From JBFELO01 sp041552055 (GTDB taxonomy: Bacteria; Acidobacteriota; Thermoanaerobaculia; Thermoanaerobaculales; Sulfomarinibacteraceae), in assembly GCA_041552055.1 (NCBI GenBank), contig JBFELO010000163.1, positions 1-10,153 on the forward strand: DNA of 10,153 nucleotides, read 5' to 3'. Positions within the stretch are counted from its first letter, which is position 1. Each line of letters opens with the position of its first letter. The notes beneath the pieces are model-generated. The model did no database searches and was not told the DNA's origin. It was given only the letters and a program-made list of their open reading frames with translations. The position numbers and the translations under genes were made by a program. Positions 5,696-10,153 of the stretch are shown one piece after another.

Positions 5696-7303
5696 ATGCC
5701 TGAAGTCGGAGTGCTGTACAAGCAGTGGGAACCCGACGGTGCGTTTGACGCGATCGTGATCGGATCGGGCATGGGAGGCCTCGCCACCGCGGCGTTGTTG
5801 GCCCAACACGCGGACAAAAGGGTGCTCGTCCTCGAGCGCCACACGGTGGCCGGTGGTTTCACGCACGTCTTCCGGCGCAAGGGTTACGAGTGGGACGTGG
5901 GCGTCCATTACATCGGCGGAGTGCATCGTCAGGGGAGCTTTCTGAGGACTCTCTTCGATCACATCTCCGGTGGCGAGCTGCAGTGGGAACCCATGGGGGA
6001 CGTGGTCGACACGGTCATCGTGGGCAATCGGCGTGTGGAGTATCTGGCCGGACGTGAGGCGTGGCGGCAAAGGATGCACGAGGAGTTTCCAGACGACACC
6101 GCCCCCATCGACCGCTATATGGAACTGGCCGACGAGGTGACCCAAAGGACCAGGTCGTTCTTCGCATCCAAAGCACTCCCCTCCCCGACCGCCGCGGTCG
6201 CCGGGCCGTTCATGCGCCGTGGTTTTCTTCGGTTGAGCGACCGGACGCTCGGCGAGGTGCTCGTCGAACTGACCGAGAACCGAATGCTGAAGGCGGTCCT
6301 CGCCGGTCAATTCGGAGACCACGGCATGCCGCCGGGCCAGGCGAGCTTCGCCATCCACGCCATGATCTTTCGTCACTATCTGGGCGGAGGCGCCTACCCG
6401 GTGGGGGGATCGAGCCGGATCGCGGCCACCGTCGCGCCCCAGATCGAAGCTGCCGGTGGACAGGTTGTTCTGGGTGCCGAGGTGGGCAGTGTCCTCATCG
6501 AGGATGGACGGGCGGTTGGCGTCGAGCTCACCGACGGCCGCACCGTCAGAGCACAGCTGGTCATCAGCGATGCAGGCGTCCCCAACACGGCCCTCAAGCT
6601 CCTGCCGGACGGCGCTCCCGGACGGGACCGGCTGATCGCCACCCTTGACCGGATCGGCCGATCGGCCTCCCACATCTGCCTTTACGTGGGGACACGCCAC
6701 ACCGCGGAGGAACTGGGTCTCGAAAAATCGAATCTCTGGGTCTATCCCAACGAGGATCAGGACGCCGCCGTCGAGCGCTACCTCGCCGACCCAGAAGCGC
6801 CCGTCCCGCTCGCCTACATCTCCTTTCCGTCGGCCAAGGATCCCGATTTCACGCGCCGCTTCCCCGGCCGCGCCACCATCGAAGTCGTGAGCCTCGCGAA
6901 CTACGACTGGTTCGCGCCATGGGAAGGCAGACCCTGGCAGAAGCGCGGTGAGGATTACAACGAGCTCAAGGCACGCCTTTCCGAACGCCTCCTGGAGATT
7001 CTGGTTCAACAGGTGCCGCAACTCGATGGCAAGATCGACTACCACGAGCTGTCGACACCGATCTCCACCCGGCACTTCGCCGATTACGACAGGGGCGAAA
7101 TCTACGGTCTGGAGCACTCCCCCGCCAGATTTCGCGAGCCGGCGCTGCAGCCGCGGACACCACTCAAGAGCTTCTACCTCACCGGGCAGGACGTATGTAC
7201 TGCCGGCGTCGCCGGGGCGCTCTTCGGCGCGGTGGTCGCGACGTCCGCAATCCTCGGCCGCAATGTCATCAGCGAGATCCGCACCGCCGCTCGGGCGGGG
7301 TGA
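5696..7303 (+). CDS. RetSat/CrtI-type FAD-dependent oxidoreductase
   Basis: This 535-residue flavoprotein belongs to the phytoene desaturase / all-trans-retinol 13,14-reductase superfamily. The dinucleotide-binding fold is at the N-terminus: AIVIGSGMGGLATAALLA (GSGMGG at 23-28), acidic Glu47 in LVLERH for the FAD ribose, then AGGFTHVFRRKGYEWDVGVHYIGGV (52-76), where the GVHYIGG part points to the retinol saturase branch rather than classical CrtI. The C-terminal FAD motif is TGQDVCTAGVAGALFG at 496-511. Length and both motifs indicate an intact enzyme. The likely reaction is saturation or desaturation of a polyene or other isoprenoid C=C bond, but no carotenoid gene is nearby and the substrate is unknown. 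GGAGG lies 7 nt upstream of the ATG. It is transcribed alone, divergent from the phosphatase unit. Confidence 0.88.
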   Translation: MPEVGVLYKQWEPDGAFDAIVIGSGMGGLATAALLAQHADKRVLVLERHTVAGGFTHVFRRKGYEWDVGVHYIGGVHRQGSFLRTLFDHISGGELQWEPMGDVVDTVIVGNRRVEYLAGREAWRQRMHEEFPDDTAPIDRYMELADEVTQRTRSFFASKALPSPTAAVAGPFMRRGFLRLSDRTLGEVLVELTENRMLKAVLAGQFGDHGMPPGQASFAIHAMIFRHYLGGGAYPVGGSSRIAATVAPQIEAAGGQVVLGAEVGSVLIEDGRAVGVELTDGRTVRAQLVISDAGVPNTALKLLPDGAPGRDRLIATLDRIGRSASHICLYVGTRHTAEELGLEKSNLWVYPNEDQDAAVERYLADPEAPVPLAYISFPSAKDPDFTRRFPGRATIEVVSLANYDWFAPWEGRPWQKRGEDYNELKARLSERLLEILVQQVPQLDGKIDYHELSTPISTRHFADYDRGEIYGLEHSPARFREPALQPRTPLKSFYLTGQDVCTAGVAGALFGAVVATSAILGRNVISEIRTAARAG

Positions 7304-7314
7304 CACCCCCCGCC
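7294..7314 (+). terminator. G/C-rich hairpin overlapping the oxidoreductase stop
   Basis: GGCGGGG at 7294-7300 pairs with CCCCGCC at 7308-7314 around a 7-nt loop that contains the TGA stop codon. It is followed by only TTC rather than a T-run, so termination is possible but weakly supported. Confidence 0.35.
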
Positions 7315-7320
7315 TTCAAC

Positions 7321-7348
7321 CCGCCCAGGGCATGTGGGCTTGCGGGCG
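7321..7348 (-). repeat. Dispersed repeat module, copy 2
   Basis: CCGCCCAGGGCATG (7321-7334) and CTTGCGGGCG (7339-7348) are exact reverse complements of two blocks at 1286-1299 and 1264-1273. GCCCA at 7323-7327 can pair with TGGGC at 7335-7339, and CGCCC at 7322-7326 with GGGCG at 7344-7348 as an alternative fold. A shorter relative with AAGCCCACA on the minus strand lies at 9939-9952. Confidence 0.65.
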
Positions 7349-7418
7349 CGGGGCTCCCCCAACCCCTTCTTCGTCTTCATCTACCCTCGACGCGCTGCCG
7401 TCATCCTGCCAGTAGCAT

Positions 7419-7598
7419 CGACTATCTGACACCCGACGCGCCCTCTCCCCAACGCGCTCCCCGCGGCAGCCCCCTTTGACAATGTCTGGACCCAGGGGAG
7501 CACTCCACCACGATGACGGTACTCCCAACATTGTCAAAGACGGCACGCCCGCACGAGGCGCTGTAGTCGGCCCTCCATTCGCACCGACCATCTGACAC
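7419..7598. repeat. Direct-repeat pair bracketing an inverted repeat
   Basis: CGACTATCTGACAC at 7419-7432 recurs as CGACCATCTGACAC at 7585-7598, 13 of 14 bases identical. The two copies sit 42 and 46 nt outside the inverted repeat at 7475-7538, a nearly symmetrical layout. It could be a small non-autonomous element or an insertion-sequence remnant; no transposase fragment is recognisable inside. Confidence 0.5.
7475..7538. repeat. 64-bp element with perfect 11-bp inverted repeats
   Basis: TTTGACAATGT at 7475-7485 is the exact reverse complement of ACATTGTCAAA at 7528-7538. The arms are AT-rich compared with the surrounding DNA, so they stand out. Each arm itself contains a small palindrome (GACAATGTC on the left, ACATTGT on the right), a feature of protein-binding half-sites. 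There is no T-run to suggest a terminator. Confidence 0.6.
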
Positions 7599-7612
7599 TT
7601 CCATCCCCACAA

Positions 7613-7666
7613 CCCCAGGCCGCGATGCGGCCGGCCATCCCCTCGTTCCCCCATCCCCTCATCCCC
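7613..7666 (-). repeat. Hairpin/G-tract repeat unit, minus strand
   Basis: Read on the minus strand, a G-tract run (C-tracts at 7639-7642, 7648-7652, 7655-7658 and 7663-7666) leads into TGGCCG (7637-7632), a hairpin of GGCCGC with GCGGCC (7618-7623 and 7627-7632, loop of 3) and CTGGGG (7618-7613). TGGCCG, hairpin and CTGGG occur in the same order in the array at 9951-10082, with a different stem sequence. Confidence 0.65.
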
Positions 7667-7675
7667 TCGAGAGCG

Positions 7676-7681
7676 TACAAT
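7676..7681 (+). promoter_or_regulatory. -10 box of the thiamine-binding protein gene
   Basis: TACAAT is a five-of-six match to TATAAT and gives a leader of about 45 nt before the ATG at 7733. The expected -35 position (about 7653-7658) falls inside the C-tract repeat and has no TTGACA-like sequence. No thiamine pyrophosphate riboswitch elements were found in the leader. Confidence 0.45.
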
Positions 7682-7732
7682 CCCACCGAGCCGTCCGATC
7701 ATCCTCGGGCACGCTGTCGTGGGAGGACCTCA

Positions 7733-8041
7733 ATGCACGTCATCGCCGACATTTCCATCGTTCCGCTCGGAGTGGGACTTTCGCTGTCGCCGTACGTCGC
7801 CGCCTGCGAGCGAGTCCTCGCGGAGGCCGGGCTCGAGCCCAGGCTGCACGCCTACGGCAGCAACGTCGAAGGCGAGTGGGACGAGGTCTTCGCTGCGCTC
7901 AGGAGGTGCCACGAAGTGTTGCATGAGATGGGCGCCCCCCGGGTGTCCACCAATCTTCGCTGTGGGACCCGGACCGACAAGACACAGTCCGGAAATGACA
8001 AGATCAGGAGCGTTCAAGACAAGCTCGACACGGGCGGCTGA
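7733..8041 (+). CDS. MTH1187/YkoF-family thiamine-binding protein
   Basis: This 102-residue protein matches the MTH1187 family (thiamine-binding domain, YkoF-like) along its full length. The order of conserved blocks is MHVIADISIVPLGVG, SLSPYVAACERVL, HAYGSNVEGEWDEVFAAL, RCHEVLHEMGAPRVST (59-73) and the closing DK...KIRSVQDKL. Family members are small ferredoxin-like-fold proteins that form oligomers and bind thiamine or a related pyrimidine; their cellular role is not settled. No signal peptide is present, so it is cytoplasmic. The ATG at 7733 has GGGAGG at 7721-7726, and homology starts right there, so the longer in-frame start at 7625 is rejected. The next gene begins 89 nt downstream with its own -10-like box; joint function is not evident. 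Confidence 0.92.
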   Translation: MHVIADISIVPLGVGLSLSPYVAACERVLAEAGLEPRLHAYGSNVEGEWDEVFAALRRCHEVLHEMGAPRVSTNLRCGTRTDKTQSGNDKIRSVQDKLDTGG

Positions 8042-8071
8042 TCGTCCGTCCGCAGCACGAAGGTGCCGGGA

Positions 8072-8077
8072 TACAAT
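8072..8077 (+). promoter_or_regulatory. -10 box of the GNAT-like gene
   Basis: TACAAT sits 53 nt before the ATG at 8131, almost the same spacing as the identical hexamer before the preceding gene. No -35 consensus is visible. GGAGG at 8121-8125, five bases from the ATG, is the ribosome binding site. Confidence 0.4.
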
Positions 8078-8130
8078 GGCGCCACCCCGCTCGGGTCCAC
8101 ACGAGCCCTCCGGGGTCCGCGGAGGCACTT

Positions 8131-9168
8131 ATGACCGAATTCCGTGTCGCGTCCTTTTCGCAGAACGACGAACCGATCGAGGACTTCTTCACTCTGCCGC
8201 TGCTCGTCGAGGGGCTGACCGAGGACCAGGCAAAGGCCGAGGCAGCCGGCACTCGATCGCTGTTGGTCTCGAACAACACCTACTACCGCAACGCCGACAG
8301 CCGGAGCTTCGTTGCGTACCGCGGCGACGCCCCGGTCGGCCGGCTGACTGCGTTTCACAACCGACTGCTGATCGACCAACACAGACGGTTCGGTCTGGTC
8401 GGACTGTTCGCCTGCGAGGACGATGTGGCTGCGGCCCAGACGCTGGTCAGGCACGCGTCGCAGTGGCTCGCCGAGCGCGACCTCGACGCGATTCGCGGTC
8501 CGATGGCGGGTGACATCTGGCACCGGTGGCGTTTCATGAGGCGGGGATTCGACCGTCCTCCCTTCCCGGGAGAGCCGCGGCAGCCGGCCTACTACCCCGA
8601 CCTGTTCACCGCCTGCGGATTCGCCCCGGTCCGGACCTACTCCACCAAGTCGATCACAGATCTCGCGGCCCAGCTCGATCTGCTGTCGATGGCCGACACC
8701 CTCAACGCGAAACGGGGCTACAGCTTTCGCGGCATCGACTCCGATCACTGGGAGGACGACCTCCGTCACGTGTACGAGCTGTGCAGGCACTCGTTCGCGA
8801 CGAACTGGAGTGTCACCGAGACCACCTACGAGGAGTTCGCCGACATCTACAACCGCTGGCTGCGGAGAATCGGGGCGGACGCCATCGTGCTCGCCATCGA
8901 TCCGGCCGGCGCGGTGGCCGGGCTCGGGCTCTCGGTCGTCGGACCCGAGGACACCCTCAACATCCGGACCGTGGCCGTGCTGCCGCACCAGTCGGGATTC
9001 GGGCTCGGGCAGGCGATCGTCGCCGAGCACTACCGGCGGGCGATCGCGGTCGGGAAACGCAAGGTGCGTCACTGCCTGATGGGCCCCAACACGCCGCCCC
9101 AGTTCTGGGACCACGGCCTGGGTCGAGTCACCCGCGAGTACACGATGTACGAGCGGTCGGTCGGCTAG
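8131..9168 (+). CDS. YghO-like GNAT-fold acyltransferase family protein
   Basis: This 345-residue protein resembles the YghO-type branch of GNAT-fold proteins. The N-terminal half has VGRLTAFHNRLLIDQH (69-84), GLVGLFACEDDVAAAQTLVRHASQWL (88-113) and the block IRGPM (121-125), followed by QPAYYPDLFTACGF (151-164), a pattern I know from this family. The C-terminal half carries the acyl-CoA-binding-like motif, RTVAVLPHQSGFGLGQAIVAE (279-299, V-x-P then QxGxGxG). An N-acyltransferase role is inferred by fold; the acceptor is unknown. No signal peptide is seen. The start has GGAGG five bases upstream. The stop TAG (9166-9168) overlaps that of the convergent phosphorylase gene in a CTAG palindrome, leaving no room for a terminator between them. 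Confidence 0.78.
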   Translation: MTEFRVASFSQNDEPIEDFFTLPLLVEGLTEDQAKAEAAGTRSLLVSNNTYYRNADSRSFVAYRGDAPVGRLTAFHNRLLIDQHRRFGLVGLFACEDDVAAAQTLVRHASQWLAERDLDAIRGPMAGDIWHRWRFMRRGFDRPPFPGEPRQPAYYPDLFTACGFAPVRTYSTKSITDLAAQLDLLSMADTLNAKRGYSFRGIDSDHWEDDLRHVYELCRHSFATNWSVTETTYEEFADIYNRWLRRIGADAIVLAIDPAGAVAGLGLSVVGPEDTLNIRTVAVLPHQSGFGLGQAIVAEHYRRAIAVGKRKVRHCLMGPNTPPQFWDHGLGRVTREYTMYERSVG

Positions 9169-9911
9169 CGAGAATCCCGCGCGAGCGCGTCGATCACCAC
9201 GGCCAGGCCGACCTCGAACGCGCGGCACACCCGGACGTCGGCGAGCCCGCTGTACTGCCGGTCGGCCTCGCTCGCGAGCGCCGGATTGTCGGTGCAGAAG
9301 AGCAGCGCCGCCACCTCGAGACCGAGCCTGGCTCCCGCCACGGCCACCGCGGCACACTCCGACTCGACGCCCAGGATCAGACCGGCAAACCGCTCGTACA
9401 CCTCCGGTCCCTGGCGGTAGCCCGCGTCCGTGGTGTACACGACGCCGCGGTGGCAGGTGCCTTCGTAACCGTCACTGGCCCCCTGCCAGAGCCGCGCGCT
9501 GAGGTCGAGATCGAACCCGGCAGGGAACTCCGGAGGGGCGTAGTAGTCGGAAGTTCCCTCGCCGCGAACCGCGCCGGTCGCGACGATCAGATCCCCTACC
9601 CCGACTCCCACGTCAATGCCGCCGCAGGCGCCGAATACCACCACCCGGCGGGCACCGTTGGCCGACGCCATCTCGAGCGCGTTCGCGGCTGCCGGCGACC
9701 CCATCCCCGAGTACATCAGCGTGACCGGAGTCGGCGACCCGCGCAGCCGGTACACGATCCGGTCCGTGGTCTCGTCGAGCGAAACCTGCTCGCCGTCCCA
9801 CTCTTCGACGATCGCCGGCAGGTAGGAGCGACGCCCGAACGGCAGTAGCAGCACCCCTCGGGCGCAGTCGAACGTCGGGTTGTTGGCATTCTCGAATCGT
9901 CGCTGGAGCAT
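9165..9911 (-). CDS. Nucleoside phosphorylase (PNP/UDP family 1)
   Basis: This 248-residue protein belongs to the purine-nucleoside/uridine phosphorylase superfamily, which cleaves nucleosides with phosphate to base and ribose-1-phosphate. Visible motifs are YSGMGSPAAANALE (67-80, phosphate-binding glycine loop), RVVVFGACGGIDVGVGVGDLIVATGAVRGEG (89-119), and GVESECAAVAVAGARLG (181-197) for ribose binding, then FCTDNP with Asp208. The usual Glu-Met-Glu of uridine phosphorylases and MTAN-like enzymes is Glu-Ser-Glu (183-185) here, so base preference should not be assumed. The length is normal and no signal peptide is present. It is convergent with the GNAT-like gene, ending in the shared CTAG. 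TATGCT with an upstream TG lies 9 nt before the ATG and no ribosome binding site is seen, suggesting a near-leaderless message. Confidence 0.88.
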   Translation of the reverse strand: MLQRRFENANNPTFDCARGVLLLPFGRRSYLPAIVEEWDGEQVSLDETTDRIVYRLRGSPTPVTLMYSGMGSPAAANALEMASANGARRVVVFGACGGIDVGVGVGDLIVATGAVRGEGTSDYYAPPEFPAGFDLDLSARLWQGASDGYEGTCHRGVVYTTDAGYRQGPEVYERFAGLILGVESECAAVAVAGARLGLEVAALLFCTDNPALASEADRQYSGLADVRVCRAFEVGLAVVIDALARDSR

Positions 9912-9920
9912 GACGGTGTC

Positions 9921-9929
9921 AGCATATCA
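9921..9929 (-). promoter_or_regulatory. Extended -10 box of the nucleoside phosphorylase gene
   Basis: On the minus strand TGATATGCT fits TG-N-TANNNT, with the hexamer TATGCT at 9926-9921. It ends 9 nt before the ATG at 9911, predicting a leader of 2-3 nt. The hairpin repeat array begins about 20 nt upstream of the box. Confidence 0.4.
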
Positions 9930-9950
9930 GGCGAGAAGGGCTTGTGGGCT

Positions 9951-10082
9951 TGGCCGCCCGGCACTCATGAACGATTGCCGGGCTGGGCTTGAGGGGTGGC
10001 CGGTGCCTTCGGCACCTGGGGATGAGGGGGTGGCCGCACGGCACTCACCGATGAGTGCCGTACTGGGGGTGAGGGAGTGATG
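9951..10082 (+). repeat. Three-unit tandem hairpin/G-tract array
   Basis: Three units share the order TGGCCG, hairpin, CTGGG, G-tract. Unit 1 (from 9951): GCCCGGCA 9956-9963 pairs with TGCCGGGC 9976-9983, loop 12. Unit 2 (from 9997): GGTGCC 10002-10007 pairs with GGCACC 10011-10016, loop 3. Unit 3 (from 10031): ACGGCACTCA 10038-10047 pairs with TGAGTGCCGT 10052-10061, loop 4. Stem sequences and lengths differ, but each stem is perfectly paired. The G-tracts are TTGAGGGG, ATGAGGGGG and GTGAGGGAG words. Confidence 0.75.
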
Positions 10083-10130
10083 GCACTCTGCAACGAGACC
10101 GTGCGGAAGACCCTCGGCCAATGGCCTCCT

Positions 10131-10153
10131 CCCTCCCTCATCCCCTCATCCCC
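10131..10153 (-). repeat. G-tract repeat, minus strand, cut by the window edge
   Basis: C-tracts at 10131-10133, 10135-10137, 10142-10145 and 10150-10153 are spaced by T or TCAT. On the minus strand this is the GGGGATGA-type run. It is oriented opposite to the array at 9951-10082, and a small palindrome GGCCAATGGCC (10116-10126) lies beside it. No gene is visible in 9912-10153. Confidence 0.55.

Larger units (their letters stand above)
7304..7732. other. Gene-free gap with hairpins, inverted and direct repeats
   Basis: In order it holds the second copy of the dispersed module (7321-7348), a nine-base GTCATCCTG echo (7400-7408), a pair of 14-nt direct repeats (7419-7432 and 7585-7598) around an 11-bp inverted repeat (7475-7538), a minus-strand hairpin/G-tract unit (7613-7666) and the promoter of the next gene (7676-7681). 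A frame opening at 7625 is in frame with the thiamine-binding gene, but its first 36 codons translate repeat DNA and are not included in that gene. Confidence 0.7.

Noticed and set aside
5582..7306. 574-codon open frame on the minus strand
   Set aside because: It is antisense to the FAD oxidoreductase along its whole length; long antisense frames are common in G+C-rich genes.
7625..7732. N-terminal extension of the thiamine-binding protein
   Set aside because: It translates the C-tract repeat; family homology and the ribosome site both point to ATG 7733.
7600..7732. Thiamine pyrophosphate riboswitch upstream of the thiamine-binding gene
   Set aside because: The conserved CUGAGA and GAACCUGA-type motifs are absent; the region is a repeat plus a short leader.
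8014..9357. 447-codon open frame on the minus strand
   Set aside because: It is a shadow of the GNAT-like and phosphorylase genes with Arg/Gly-biased composition and no recognisable motif.
8526..9848. 440-codon open frame on the plus strand
   Set aside because: It overlaps two well-supported genes in another frame or on the other strand and shows only biased composition.
9927..10121. 64-codon minus-strand frame in the terminal gap
   Set aside because: It lies entirely in the hairpin/G-tract array and translates to Ser/Pro/Ala-rich text.
9951..10153. CRISPR array
   Set aside because: The repeated parts are short, units are unequal in length, the variable part is a self-complementary stem rather than a spacer, and no cas gene is present.

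Overview
The window is a G+C-rich bacterial chromosome segment with ordinary housekeeping-type genes and unusually repeat-laden intergenic DNA. A lipobox lipoprotein, a LolA-like fold and exported DsbD-type thiol proteins point to a diderm (Gram-negative-type) bacterium. The mix of gene families and the style of the intergenic repeats recall Acidobacteriota or similar environmental lineages, but no rRNA or marker gene is present, so this placement is only an inference.

Layout: (1) 1-980, minus: N-terminal membrane half of an ABC exporter, running off the left edge. (2) 981-1505: repeat-rich gap ending in a candidate promoter and a possible leaderless 30-codon ORF. (3) 1506-2983, plus: two-gene unit, an exported protein with an LSm-like N-terminal region followed by a LolA-like lipoprotein. 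(4) 2984-3527: gene-free gap with at least five kinds of short repeat or palindrome. (5) 3528-5592, minus: three-gene unit, in transcription order histidine phosphatase, stand-alone DsbD-N-type periplasmic protein, secreted redoxin. (6) 5696-7303, plus, divergent from (5): RetSat/CrtI-type FAD oxidoreductase. (7) 7304-7732: gap with a G/C-rich hairpin, an 11-bp AT-rich inverted repeat bracketed by direct repeats, and a G4-prone tract touching the next promoter. (8) 7733-9168, plus: MTH1187-family thiamine-binding protein, then a YghO-like GNAT protein. (9) 9165-9911, minus: nucleoside phosphorylase, convergent with the previous gene and sharing a CTAG stop overlap. (10) 9912-10153: tandem hairpin/G-tract array.

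Functionally the genes look unrelated except for the DsbD-N/redoxin pair, which probably forms a periplasmic thiol pair, and the 1506-2983 pair, which looks like an envelope unit. I see no phage, CRISPR, toxin-antitoxin or transposase gene. The most notable signal is in the gaps: a modular repeat in which constant flanks (TGGCCG and CTGGG) enclose a hairpin whose stem sequence changes from copy to copy, joined to G-tracts made of GGGGATGA-type 8-mers. Units occur at 7613-7637 (minus) and three in tandem at 9951-10082 (plus), with related tracts at 1166-1223, 3443-3473 and 10131-10153. A second signal is -10-like hexamers lying only 6-10 nt from several start codons, suggesting leaderless or nearly leaderless transcripts.
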